Positions 47,701 to 59,295 of a stretch of 64,000 bases of DNA are shown here, piece by piece. A program made the position numbers and the translations under genes. Within the stretch, counting starts at the first letter, position 1; every line of letters begins with the position of its first letter. The stretch lies in assembly GCA_028752905.1 (NCBI GenBank), contig JAQNBH010000006.1, positions 31,321,947-31,385,946 on the forward strand, in the 5' to 3' direction. This stretch comes from Cladorhizidae sp. MBARI D1340-BT2. Lineage: Eukaryota > Porifera > Demospongiae > Poecilosclerida > Cladorhizidae. The notes beneath the pieces are model-generated. The model saw nothing but the letters and a program-made list of their open reading frames with translations, was not told the DNA's origin and searched no databases.

Positions 47701-48624
47701 TAGTGCTGTACTGAAAACAATAACAGAATGTGCTAACCGAAGCTGTGTATGATGGGAAAGTTAGTGTATAATTAATCTGAGGATTGTTTTCTTTCTGTGG
47801 ATCCTGCCTAGTACAATGCAGTAGTTAAACTACAAATGAGGTTGTAGCTATAGCTTTCTTACAGCTATCTCAAGTGCTCCATTCTATATACTATGTCAAA
47901 CTTTATCTGTTTTAAGCTTATAGACCGCTAAGGCATTCTTTAAGGTTGAGTTAGAGGCATAGACAGATTGACTATAGAAGCTTTACCTGAGCCTAAGGAA
48001 GTGTCTGAATGGTGGATGATGCCGAGCGGTAGCTAGCAATGAAAGCAATAAATAATTAACTACAGTTATGATTGATTTTGAACACAAATAACTTTCAATG
48101 TGTAGCTAGCTATAATTATTATCTTGCTAGATAGAGCTAAAGTATGATAGTAAGGGAATTCATAAACTGTATTTCAGAATTGGCTAAAAATATCCATGTT
48201 TTGTCTGCTGATTGAGTTGATGTTGGTTGTAGCTAATACCTGATTTATTGTCCAAGTTTCTTCATGCATGAGCCTCCACTCTCTCCTCTCAAACATTATA
48301 CATTAGGACGGTTAAAATACAAAGGTTGTACAAGGTAATGTTATTTCTCACACATGCATGCACATACACACATCACACACACAAATCCTAAAGCCAAAGT
48401 GAGCATTCATGGCCAACTACTTGGTTGACTCGGTGTGGACAGAGGCCTGGTTGCTATTTTGGGAAGGAATTCCTGTGAAATGAAAATGTATTCATTATAC
48501 CCCAATATAAAATCTATATTTCTATAATGATTTCAGTTAACTATTTTGAGATTTCAGTACAGACCATATTCATACCAGTGGCTTCCAGAGTACCACAGAG
48601 TATTGAAACGTATTAGCTTCTTTA
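44742..48624 (+). repeat. Inverted repeat B, left arm
   Basis: Reverse complement of 60115-64000 along its whole length with a few percent differences and small indels. It carries linker module 4 near its left part and no other recognised gene (45960-48624 is otherwise empty of supported features). Confidence 0.95.
45780..45950 (+). CDS. Linker module 4 (exon pair 45780-45850 and 45911-45950), donor lost
   Basis: First exon: PGLPISGGPKLRTSGLPSQP, donor CAT|GTGAGC. Second exon: TQSFSGEQVYENPG, but the donor reads CCTG|GATGTG where CCTG|GTATGTG is expected. Reading through gives a stop four codons on (GCEY then TGA), so it could act as a last exon. The inverted-arm copy at 62816-62961 has a different change in the same donor (CCTG|TTATGTG). 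Confidence 0.4.
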
Positions 48625-48799
48625 TAAGCATAGTTCTGTTTTCAGCCTAAGTAGCAATTCTCACTTGTCTATGCAGCTAGTTCTTCCTGCAACTAGGTTG
48701 TTTTCTCTTACAATTCCAAATTTAATAAGCCTAGTAGGAGGAGTTCTTATTTTTTACAGGTGAACCTACAATTGAATACATACATACATACATGCATAC

Positions 48800-50225
48800 A
48801 TATATATGGTTTTCCAAGTTTTCCGTCCAGTACCCCAGGTTTGCAACAACTATGGTCCTGTCTGCTCCCATATCAATGCACATTCTGCATTCTCTCTGGC
48901 CTACCCTGCCTTCTACATATAGACCTGGTTGTCTGATGGCTGTTATTATAGACTAAGTCATTTCACTGTGTTTTTCCATCCTAACTTCGATCTCATACCC
49001 AGAATTGTCACATTTCGACCTTTTATCTGCCAGCATCCGTTTTCTATCTATGTCTCGTCGGCTGTCGTCACTATGCCACATATAGTTTTGGTTTCGTGCT
49101 GAAACTTGATTTGCATTAGAAGTGTTCTCTTTTGTGCTGTCCTTCACTTTGAATTATTTTGTTCGGCTTTCTTCCGCTTCTTTATGTTCAATCCTTCTGC
49201 TCTCCCTTTTCACTTCCATTCTCTGATTCGACAATCTTCTGCTTCACTTTCTCTGATTCGATGTTCTTCCACTACTCTTTCTCTGGTTCAATGTTCTTCC
49301 ACACTCTCTTTCTCTGGTTCAACATTCTTCCGCTACTCTTTCTCTTGTTCGACGTTCTTACGCTTCTCTTTCTCTGATTCGATAATCTCCTGCTTCTCTT
49401 TCTCTTTGTTCGACCTTTTTCCACTTCTCTTTCTCTGGTTCAAAGTTCTTCCACTTCTCTTTCTCTTGTTCGACGTTCTTCCGCTCTCTTTCTCTTGTTC
49501 GACGTTCTTCCGCTTCCCTTTCTCTTGGTTCGACCTTTTTCAACTTCTCTTTCTCTGATTCGACAATCTTCTGCTTCACTTTCTCTGGTTCGATGTTCTT
49601 CCACTCTCTTTCTCTTGTTCAATGTCGTTCCACTTCTCTTTCTCTGGTTCGACATTCTTCCGCTACTCTTTCTCAGGTTCGACGTTCTTCCGCTTCACTT
49701 TCTCTGATTCGACAATCTTCCACTACTCTTTCTCTTTGTTCGTCCTTTTTCCATTCTCTTTCTCTGGTTCGCATTCTTCCACTTCTCTTTCTCTTGTTCG
49801 ACGTTCTTCCGCTTCTCTTTCTCTTTGTTCGACTTTTTTCCACTTCTCATTCACTGATTCGACAATCTCCCTCTTCTCTTTCTCTAGTTCGACGTTCTTC
49901 CGCTTCTCTTTGTCTGATTCAACGTCAATGTTTTTCTGCTTCTCTTTCTCTGGTTCGGCATTCTTCCTCTTCTCTACCTTCAATTCTTCTGTTCTCCTCC
50001 ATAGTCAGGATTAATGTCTGAATGGCATCCACTGGGTTGGGGAATTCTGTTGTAGTCCTTGTCATTTATGGTCGATGGCTTGACTAGCCCTTCTTGATAT
50101 CCATATTTGTGTCTTCCATGTTGGTCATCTGAACTTGCTCTATTTGGAGTTTATCAGTTTACTCCCCTCGGTCTGTTCTATCTGCTCTCTCAGACTTGTC
50201 ATTCGCCTTGTTACTTGATGTCATT
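48800..50225 (-). pseudogene. Retrotransposon gag-protease remnant with charged repeat region
   Basis: On the minus strand a possible start near 50224 (MTSSNKANDKSERAD) leads through stops to FPNPVDAIQTLILTMEENRR, then the 30 bp repeat region of Lys/Glu/Arg helix (EKEKRKNVEP type), then NANQVSARNQNYMW and, near 48830-48910, GLYVEGRVGQRE and CRMCIDMGADRTIVV. The last is a retroviral-type aspartic protease active-site block, with Met where D-T/S-G-A is normal. Order and content fit a Ty3/gypsy-like gag-protease. No reverse transcriptase is seen; the element begins close to the edge of inverted repeat B. Confidence 0.65.
49195..49985 (-). repeat. 30 bp minisatellite, about 26 units
   Basis: Unit TTCTCTTTCTCTTGTTCGAC + GTTCTTCCGC. 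Most units are 30 bp (ten codons, Lys/Glu/Arg-rich on minus), but some are 29 bp and break the frame. Confidence 0.93.
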
Positions 50226-50229
50226 TCTT

Positions 50230-52312
50230 GCATAAAATGGGGGGCAAAATACAAAAATACACAATATGTAAATAATATGCAAACACTATGCACAATATCA
50301 AACAATATACACACAGAAATGCTGAAAACGTGCTCTCACTTCTCCGAATCAACCAAGCTGAGCCAAGTGCTGGCCACAGTTCCAATTATCCGCTTAGCCA
50401 AACTCCAGCTGTCTTCTATAAGTTTCTGGAAAAAATAAGATAGAGCAACACACTAGCTCTCTTACTAACCAGTCCACTTTGAGGCCTGACACTTCCCTTG
50501 TAGAGAAACAGAGTCTAGAAGATTTGCCCGAGCCTAAATAATGGTGAATTGACACCAAGTGCTAGCTAGCAATGAATTCAATAACTGTGTGCGTGGATCA
50601 ATATCTCCAGTAGCTATATGTCACAATTTTGTATGCACGCTTACAATACTACCGGAATATGCGGGAAAGGGCGAGGCAATCCTTGGGCTTGGCCTGAATG
50701 GGAATGGTCAGTATACTGGAGGGGAACTGGCAGGAACACTGCATAGCAAAGTATATGAAGCTGGTGCCTAATTGTCTGTAAAACAATACAACTTCATCGC
50801 AAGTCAAATATGAAAAATTTCATATAAGAATTATAATTTTGGTTTAGATTTATGACATTAGTTTCCACAAAATCCGATTTTGAATTCAAGTTTAAGTACA
50901 TTTAAATCGTATTGCTAATATATATCTAGATGGACCCTCTCCAGCTATTTAGGAAAGGCTAATACTAAAACTAGATACTATGAGAAGCCTACCTGGTCCA
51001 TTTCTGCATCTGAATCTTGATCAATACACAGCAGCTCTTTGCAGTCTTTGTCTGGCATGAAGCAAGTGAAGTGGCCATTGATTTGATGGACCCATGAGCT
51101 GCAGTGAGAATTCCTAGGTAACCGAAGATGACTATACCTTCTTCTTCCTCATCAGTATCTTCCTAAAGATAGCTATATCACCCCTGGTCACTTAAGTAAT
51201 GAGGTCATCCTAGTTACTCTCTCATCAATTCGATGATTTTCTAGACAAGAGATCGTTGGTAGTTTTTTAAACATATTTGGCAAAATTTCTGGACCCTATA
51301 TGCAATCTGGGAGTAGGACATAACAATTGGAAAATTGTAGCAATCATGCGGTGTTTTATGTGTTTTTTAAACTTGCTCTGCCATAAATTATTGTGCTTAC
51401 AGAGGGTTGGTTAAGGACACGATCAGTGATCTTGCTGGCAGGGTGGTTCACTGTTGCTAAGCTCTCACTGTTTTTCTGAATCTCATTATTTGAAATCATG
51501 CTTCTCTATTTTCTTCACTATTGGCTGAATAAGAAGGGTGGAGGTGTGAGGCCTGCGACTGTCAGTTTTACCCAATGAGTTGGCAGGCAAAAGTGTACAG
51601 GATGTGGGAAGTCATCTTTGAGTACTAACGTCTATGGTCCATTTTTATTGTTCTTTTTGTGAAATGTCCGCACCATGATTTGTTAACCCCATTCATATTG
51701 AACATGGTCATCTTGAGATTTGGGTATACCTAAACTGGTTGAGCTAATGTGCATCAAGTATTAGCTTATGAGGCTATATAGGAGCACTCAGGAGCATTGA
51801 GAAACATTTATAGCTTGTGTAGCTCTAGTTATTGTGGATGAGCAACTCTAGGCCAAATAGAACATGCATCCCTTTATTTTGTGCCTGCACACCAGAGATG
51901 TTTGTATTGTTAATTATATCATACTCTGCGAACATGCTGGTAGCAATTGCCAGGTTGGCTAATCCATGTTTGTCTGCCCAAGGTTATCACCTGTTACTGT
52001 TAAGATAAATCTTTGTTAAATGTATGTTTTATAAGTGATAAAAAAGATTTTGTAGAAAAGCTTCCTTACTCATATTAAATATGCAATTGTAAAGCTTGTT
52101 CTATAATTTCTTGTAAACTAGGGTTCATAGGACAACCCGTTGGGTTTATAGTTACTTATAATTATGTCTTCTACGAATGGATTTTGGTTGATTCATAAAT
52201 TTAGAGACTGGAAAATTTCAGACAAATCTTGGGAGATCGAAAGGATCTTCTTTGCCACAAGCCTCTGCCGCTCCATTAACTTGCTTATTGATGTTGATAA
52301 TTTACTCATCAG
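50230..52312. other. No firm gene; one weak exon candidate
   Basis: The only candidate is on the minus strand at 50993-51098. The rest is non-coding. Confidence 0.4.
50993..51098 (-). CDS. Weak exon candidate
   Basis: Bounded by an acceptor CACTGCAG and a donor GACCAG|GTAGGC on the minus strand; one open frame reads SWVHQINGHFTCFMPDKDCK. No family recognised, and another frame is also open. Confidence 0.2.
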
Positions 52313-52352
52313 AGTGAATCCATTTCTGATGAAGAAGCCTATGAAAATCCTG
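52313..52352 (+). CDS. Linker module 7, second exon only
   Basis: 40 nt between CATCAG and CCTG|GTATGT, phase 0 to 1, reading SESISDEEAYENPG. All features of the family's second exon are kept, including tyrosine and donor. The partnering first exon was not found upstream, so phase 0 entry is unexplained. Confidence 0.4.
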
Positions 52353-52681
52353 GTATGTTTGATTGATTATGGATATTAAAAAAATAAATTATTAATGATA
52401 ACATTTTTCCATGGCATAACTATTTGTAAATGTAACCTTTTCCCTCATAAGTCCATTAAAGCTATCATCGGTTTGCAAATACAATAGGCTATAGTTTTGT
52501 AATAGAAGTAACTCATTGAGGTGAGCAAATAAATAAAAGCTACATTGCAGACAGATTCGTAGCAAATAAATCTGTTCAGAAATCCCTCCTACCTAGAGAT
52601 TGAGCATGAGTTATAGGTGGACATCCCTCACTGGATTTTTAGTGGCAGTCAAAATAATCCACGGCATTTAATCATATATCT

Positions 52682-53174
52682 GAGGGGCCAATGGCATTTT
52701 TTTCCTTTTCTTTTTTTAAAACTTACGGTTACCACTTTAGAGCTCCGTAAATTCTGTATGTAAACTTCATTGTATGGACTTCATATATAGCTTAAATGAT
52801 AGGTCTCTCTGTGTGCTCTCTTTTGATCATAAAATTATTTTTATAGGTATAACTATAGCCAAGTTACTAGACCTAAAGTAGAGGGAACTTCAAAATCTGT
52901 ATGCCTGAATTGGCCGCATTAATATCTCCAGATTGCAAAGTGCTAAAGATTTGAAATTAGCACCAGTGGCTAGAGGAAGCTCTACTCTATTCAACGACTG
53001 TTTTCATTAGGCTATGAAAAATATTTTAGTATTAAAAGAGAGCACACAGAGAGACCTATCTTTCGAGGCATATATTAAGGCCATACCATGAAGTTTACAG
53101 AATGTACGGAGCTCTAAAATGGTAACCATAAGTAAAAGGAAAAATAATTAAAAAAATACCGTTGCCACCCCCTT
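52682..53174. mobile_element. Foldback element with about 140 bp inverted arms
   Basis: 52682-52832 and 53025-53174 are inverse copies: GGTTACCACTTTAGAGCTCC against GGAGCTCTAAAATGGTAACC, and GATAGGTCTCTCTGTGTGCT against its complement. The outer ends read GAGGGGCCAATGGC and, inverted, AAGGGGGTGGCAACGG. No coding interior; no certain target duplication. Confidence 0.75.
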
Positions 53175-53499
53175 AGTGATTGATCAAATTATTTTTTGTG
53201 TTTTATTATAATTCTATATTTGTAGCTATTACTTATTTCAATGTAAAACCTTTAACAAAATTTAAGAAAAGGAATCCATTCACTAATGCCTCTTTCTCAG
53301 CAGTAAAAAGACGAGAAAAAGAATGTTCATAGAAGCAGTCATGGTTGTTAAAAAAATAATTTTTTTAAAATCTTGGTCACTCTCATTCAAACTTGAAATA
53401 CATTTTTTTAAATTTTATAATGATTTGCAAACTGGACATGTACAGTTTTTAAAGATGTTGAGCTTTGTGGTGCATTTTTATAATTTTTTGTTGTGTTGC

Positions 53500-53905
53500 A
53501 GAGCCTGCTTGCCTTCTTCCTGGCTAATGTACTTGTTAAAAATATCTCGGGTTATTTACTCCAATTCATAATATTTCACGATGGCTCACGTCATATTGTG
53601 AACCAGCCTTTAGAATAAAAAATGGAGTATGAATATATCCTTAACAACCCATTGAGTGTGAGGTGCATGTAGGCACACTTAACATACAGTATAGGGGTGG
53701 GGCTAAAGCAAGGGCTAGAGTTAGGGCTATGGCTAGTATTATAGTTAGTCCTAGGGCTAGAGATATGGCTAAGGTTGGGGCTGAGATAGGGCTAAAGCTA
53801 GGAGAATAGTTGGGCTTGGACTAGAAATGGGGCTAAGGCAGGGATAGAGTTAGGGCAAAGGCTAGCGCTAAAGTTAGGGCTAATACTAGAGCTAGGTGTG
53901 TTGCA
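53500..53905 (+). repeat. Third, diverged copy of the duplicated block: flank and minisatellite
   Basis: 53500-53690 matches 19848-20034 and 41460-41652 (GAGCCTGCTTGCCTTCTT, CACGTCATATTGTGAACCAG), followed by degenerate GGGCTAGAGTTAGGGCTA units homologous to the 24 bp array. The rest of this third copy resumes at 56943. Confidence 0.8.
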
Positions 53906-55178
53906 TGATCCCACTGTAGTATTTGTGGCAAGCCTTCTATAATTGTCCTAGTTCTTTTCTAGCTCTAGCCCTAGCCCTAGGCTATAAGACACAATGGTTG
54001 TCTGTCTACATGCTAACGTATAGTTATAATTTTCTAGGTGTTTATGGTGCCCTCTCTGAGACAAACAGAAATTCATTACTCCCACCCCCACCCTCTCCCA
54101 TCCACACACCCCTCCAGCGAATGCTTGATCCTGCCTCTCCCTAAGTTGACCATAATCTAAAACTCTGTTGAACCATGTATCTGCCTTAGTTTGGCTGTAA
54201 TGTCTGTTTTAAAGGTTTGGGCCATTGACTAAGGACTCCCAGAGTCCAAAACCTTCCCAGTGTAGGGCAGTTCTAGACATTTGTATGGAGGCCAAAGATG
54301 GCCAAGCATATAAACTGCATGCATGCATGCTATACACACACAAAATGAGGATTCCTATGTATTGACCTAGGAAAATTTTTATACAAAAATTTACATCAAG
54401 CTATATTGTGTGTGTGAGTGTGGATTATATTTATATTTACTTCTGTATAGACCACAACACAAGCTTCAGAGTTTCTAGAATTACAATAACTTTTCTAAAT
54501 AATCAACTTCAAATTTTATTCTCGTGTTTTGTGCTAGATGCTCTAGCATTCATCTATTGAGAAAGTTATTTAATTGCTTGTCAACTGAAAGTTCGTTGAT
54601 TGCAAATTAAATTTTTTTATCTCGAATTCATTTAGATTTGGCCATCCCAAAGAAACTAATAACTCTACTTCCTCTTGGAGCCTATACTCTCACATGGCAT
54701 CTACTTGTGGATAATCCACAATGGTACTTTTCTACTTTGGTTAAGCATCAATCATGACTATATCTCCTCCTGTTCCACACCAAATATTTCTTCCATCGCT
54801 GATGAGATGTCCACACATGACACCCTCCAGCTCCTCTATACAGCAGTTCAAACATCCTTCATCCCTTACCTAGCCCTCTACACATAATTATGATACATAC
54901 ATTCATGGATTGATTGCATCTGCACTTGGGCACTGCTTCACAAGTGGTTGTATTCATTGTCCATATTCTTGCCTGCTAATGCTATAGGTACTCTATATAA
55001 GTACAGGTCCTCTATTGCAAAGGTGTAAAGCTGCAACTGAAGTTTCCTCTCCCAGTCCCACTTTCCCTTCCTAGATTTGTGGAGGTGTGTGTAGTTGGCA
55101 GTGTTTATCTATTCTTGCCCCCACATGGTACCTATCTTGTATTGATAAAGTCCTGCTTTTGTTTATTGTGATATTCAG
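53906..55178. other. No gene recognised
   Basis: Non-coding. Contains a minus-strand copy of the stem-loop repeat at 54485-54553 with a perfect TGCTAGA/TCTAGCA stem. Confidence 0.4.
54485..54553 (-). repeat. Dispersed stem-loop repeat, copy 6
   Basis: Minus strand: TGATGAA, stem TGCTAGA/TCTAGCA with GCA loop, CAAAA, CACGAGAATAAAATTTGAAG, TTGATTATTTAGAAAAGTT. The stem pairs with bases that differ from copy 1. Confidence 0.55.
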
Positions 55179-55541
55179 CATATGATGAACGCATCGACTC
55201 ACATCACATGCAACTGATTCAGTGGATTGGCCCGAAAGGAGAGGGACGAGAATTACGACTTTATAATGATCTAGCGGCAGATTGGAATAAAGCAGCAGAA
55301 ATAATTGGTGTTACTGCGACGAGGCTAATAGCATCCATGTATATAGGCAACCCCGAGAAGTGCATGAGGGCCATCATGGAGAAATGGATGAAGAATACAC
55401 CGAAAATGAATATCCAATGCACATGGAGGGGCCTGTGCAAATTGTTAGTACGCATGGAACTTAGTGAAGTCGGTAAAAATTTGAGAGAGGCACTTGACGC
55501 TGACCACACTGACTTGAAGGACAACTTTGAGACATCTGAAA
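55179..55541 (+). CDS. Death-domain exon
   Basis: 363 nt between TATTCAG and CTGAAA|GTGAGC, phase 1 to phase 1, 120 codons. It reads YDERIDSHHMQLIQWIG, then a Death-fold pattern: LYNDLAADWNKAAEIIGV, GNPEKCMRAIMEKWMKNT, CTWRGLCKLLVRMELSEVG, KNLREAL. The two tryptophans, N-P-x-x-C-M-x-x-x-M-x-x-W-M and T-W-x-x-L-x-x-x-L spacing fit Death-type domains, which assemble signalling complexes through homotypic contacts. A whole class 1-1 domain in one exon can be shuffled without frame loss. An upstream linker exon ending in phase 1 (44394 or 52352) would join it in frame (G + CA gives Ala). It sits where copies 1 and 2 have nothing, between the minisatellite and the later exons of the third copy. 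Confidence 0.68.
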
Positions 55542-55555
55542 GTGAGCTAGTCTTA

Positions 55556-56180
55556 TTGTGTTGTTGATCTGCGCAGTAGAACCTTCCTTTCTCTTGGGCT
55601 TCTAACTATAGGAGCTAGTGATATTGTGTTGTTTATGTGTCAGTTCATCTCCCTTACCCTTGGGTTCCTAACTATGGGAGTTAGTGGTATTGTGTTATTG
55701 ATCTGTGCAGTGTAACATCTCTTACACTTGGGCTCCTAACTATGGGTGCTAGTGGTATTGTGTTGTTGATGTGTCAGTGGACCTTGGGTTCCTAACTATA
55801 GGAGCTAGTGGTAGTGTGTTCCTGATGTGTGCAGTGGAACCACCATTACATTGGGCTTCTAACTATTGGAGCTAATACTATTGTGTTGTTGTGTGAGAAG
55901 AACCTCCCTTAGCATTGTGCTCCTAACTATGGGAGATAGTTGATGTGTGCAGTTGAACTTCCCTTACACTTGGGCTCCTAACTATGGGGGCTAGTGGTAT
56001 TGTGTTGTTGATGTGTGCAGTGGAAACTCCCTTACACTTGGGCTCCTAACCATGGGAGCTAGTTGATGTGTGCAGTGGAACCTCCCTTACAATTGGGCTC
56101 TAACTATGGGAGCTAGTGGTATTGTGTTTTGATGCATACAATAGAACCTCCCTTACCTTGTGCTCCTAATCATAGGACCT
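55556..56180. repeat. Tandem repeat, unit about 68 bp, about nine copies
   Basis: Unit: GTGTTGTTGATGTGTGCAGT, GGAACCTCCCTTACACTTGG, GCTCCTAACTATGGGAGCTA, GTGGTATT. Begins directly after the Death exon donor. Imperfect, with several shortened units. Confidence 0.9.
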
Positions 56181-56942
56181 AGTGCATATGGGATGTGGGT
56201 TTGGCCAGACCACTTTTTACAGAGATAATGCCACACACACAATCATGACCTACCAAGTTCATTTGCATTTTCCTATACTTATAGAGAAAAGATTATAGCA
56301 TTGAGTATGTTCCAGAAGACTTGGTACTCTTCATAGCGGAGGCTTCATTTTGATGACTGGAAAGTCAAGTCCACTGTCATTTTGCTTGAGAGTTGCAGAA
56401 ATGTCTACAAAGAGTGGAACCTCTAATGCTGCAATTTAAGCTATCATATAGTCTATATATATTGTAATTCCTGAGATGCCTTCTAGCAGTATAAAGAGAG
56501 AGGGTGCCACAAGCATTCTGTGGAGTAGTATTCACTCAACCTGTAACAACATGGTCTGGGGCGGCACTGGCAAATTAGGAGTGATCTGGCTATTGTGGTA
56601 AGGAATATGATTAACACCGTGTGTTTACAGTTTGAAAATCGGTAATGTTGTCAATCTTCACAAAATTATCTGTGATCGTATTTGCTTACAAAATAATTAG
56701 TCAATAGTCAATAGCATTATTTTCTTGCTGCTTCATGGTTAAAATACATTTAAAGACCATTCGCTGGGAGCATTGGTTGCAGACATCACAAAATCAACAT
56801 TTGCATAATACTCTGTATCTTACAGGTCTCCAGCAATCCTTATACTCAAGCCATTATTTTCAATAGCTTCTCCATACATTGAGGACTGAAGTAGTGTTCT
56901 ATTTTTTGGCAAGCCAGTATGCTTAATTCATCAATTATATCC
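56181..56942. other. No feature recognised
   Basis: Non-coding sequence between the tandem repeat and the point where homology to 20389 and 42360 resumes. Confidence 0.45.
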
Positions 56943-58193
56943 TGAAAAAACTTATATCTTGGAATCATCCTTCCTCATCAACTTCAGCAGCTTATAAAAA
57001 TTTCTATCACTACTGGTCGTTGTGGCCACTGATTGCACATCCAGGTTTAGCAAGGAACTTGAGGCACGAAATCATTTTCAAAATTTGGTGATGGTTAGTA
57101 GCCATTGCTATGACAGAGAACTGCTAAGTATCTCACTTACATTGTGTGTTGTTGTGAAGGTAGTTAGTAGTATTCCACAGAACTCTTGTGACACTGCCTC
57201 TGTTCATGCTGCTTGAAGGAAACGATTGCATATTTCTAATTACAGAAACCTTTGTATAGCTACTAGTATATTATTACCTATCAGACTGTATGTTTGCAAA
57301 AATTATCCAGTTAGCAATTTCAAACTTACATACCTAGCATCAGAGATTAAAGCCTCATAGATTTTCCTTGTCACAAGTTTCAAGCAAAGGCAACAATGCA
57401 CCCGATCTTCCAAATGAAGCCACCACTTCGAAGAGATCTATTTCGCCTGGAATGAACCAAACACTACTGTCTTTTCCATAAGGTTGCTTGGGGGGAAAAA
57501 TAGCTTGGTTGCGAGGCTCATTATTGAAAGGTGAGGATCATTGTCCATGGGAAGCATTAGAAACATGTTAAGAAATATTGCCAGCCATACTAAAACATGA
57601 ACACACAATCTCAGACTGCTGGTACTTTTCATTGCACAGCAAAGCACTAAAGGTAGAGCAGTTCAATCGCGATTGTGGACTTCCCTGGCTGCTGGGTTGC
57701 CACACTTGAGAGCCTAAATTTGAACCCATGAAAACATAATTTTTCTATATTCAGTTTTTATCAACCAAAAAATGGAAAAGAAAGCAAAAATTTATATTTG
57801 TCATCAATAGGAACCTCTAGCCCTAGCCACCTACTACTCTAAAGCCCTAGCAGTTTTAGAACTTCTAACTCTTGACAACCATTACATGAAGAATTGCCGA
57901 GAAATATATATATTGAGTTTTGTTTTTTATCTCTCATTTTACTCAGCTTATGATTATTGTGTATTAGTGCAAAGTTAAAAAGAAACTTGGAGCTCTGGAC
58001 TGATAGTGTATTAGGATGTAGGTGGTGAAAAATGGAAATCATTGACCTCCTTTTAATGTCATATAATTCTGACGTTCCACTCGTTCTTTATAACATGCAC
58101 TACAATTTGCTATTTACAATACCTTTATACAGCTGTGATTTATTGTCCCTGCATAATATGAATGCATTCTTGGTATATTTCTTTAAACTTTAG

Positions 58194-58361
58194 TTCCTGG
58201 ATTGCCTACAAGTGATGGTACAAAAATTGGAACATCAGCAGGTCTTCCATTCAAAAGATCCACACAGGTGAGCCATTATTCTACTGTTGTGTTTGCTTGA
58301 TTTAATGAATGTTTTATTTTTCAGACTCCATCCTTCCCTGAATAAGCCAGTCAAAATTCTG
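58194..58361 (+). pseudogene. Linker module 5 (exons 58194-58267 and 58325-58361), broken
   Basis: First exon is open in the canonical frame: PGLPTSDGTKIGTSAGLPFK. The second exon has TPSFPE followed by TAA in place of P-D-E-Q-A and is 37 nt rather than 40, so it cannot encode the tyrosine motif. Splice sites are intact. Confidence 0.5.
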
Positions 58362-58727
58362 GTATGTGTAACTTAGTTTGGAATACTGGATTTTATTGAA
58401 TGTGTTTTTATCCATGTGGAAGAAATTGGTCCATACAATAAAAGTGCCCACAGCAAATTAATCAACAAACACAGAGGATCAACAAACACAGAGGTTATAT
58501 TTTTCATCGGGTTATCCAGGATAAAGGATCTACTTTTTAGGTCAATAATTTCAAAATGAAATATGTACCAAAGGAAGTGAAACATGAAATATCGTGTATA
58601 TTCATATCCAATTTTTCTCAGCTCTTGTTCAAAGATGTAAGTCAAGAAAGTAGAGTGACTCTTACAATTTAAGATATACTTTGCTGTTGTTTTAAATCTG
58701 TTTTAAATGCACACAGCACTCTTTTAA

Positions 58728-59295
58728 CCCTCTACTTCAGTCACCATTGAAAAATCGCACTTTAAATAACCATATTTCAATAATATTTATCTACCTACCT
58801 GCTTCACTTTTCTTGTTTCTAGCATTGCTTTCTTTTTGTTTATGCATTACGTAATGCATTGATTGCATTATAGAACTTTTAAATAATTATTGTAATTTTT
58901 TGTGCCACGCCATAGTAAAAAGAGGAAACTATCGTCCAAAATAGCAACATTTCAATTCAATATATTTTCAATATTTTTTTCTCTTTATGACTAAATTTCA
59001 TATCATTTGAAAGCTAATTCAATGCTGGTTATGATGGTATCAGAATGATACATGTGAGGCTAGTTGTTCTTGAGATAAATATTAAAAAGTTTGAAAAACG
59101 TAAAATGTTGTGCTCTAGTAATTGCCAAAAACATAATTCAATTATATAACTAAATTGCAATAGATAAGGTGATTCTGCTATCTTTGCTGATTCAGATGAT
59201 ATAAAAAGTTTAACCATTGAGTATAGCAGTAGCCAGAAAACATGCCTACAAAAACGGGACTCATTTTTACCAAATTTTATTACTGAAGCATAGGG
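58728..59295. mobile_element. piggyBac-like MITE, TTAA-flanked
   Basis: TTAA at 58724-58727 and 59296-59299. Ends CCCTCTACTTCAGT and, inverted, CCCTATGCTTCAGT. The homologous position in copy 2 has a single TTAA (44123-44126) with matching flanks, i.e. an empty site. 568 bp, no transposase. Confidence 0.85.

Noticed and set aside
49106..50021. Ser/Phe/Leu-rich plus-strand frames of 70-150 codons
   Set aside because: Complement of the 30 bp charged repeat. The minus strand has the better context (gag-like start and protease downstream).
50559..50771. Gly-rich 70-codon plus frame
   Set aside because: No splice sites or family signature, and its start is in unremarkable non-coding sequence.
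53696..53905. Interstitial telomere repeat (TTAGGG-like)
   Set aside because: The TTAGGGCTA motifs are irregular and align with the 24 bp minisatellite of the other block copies.
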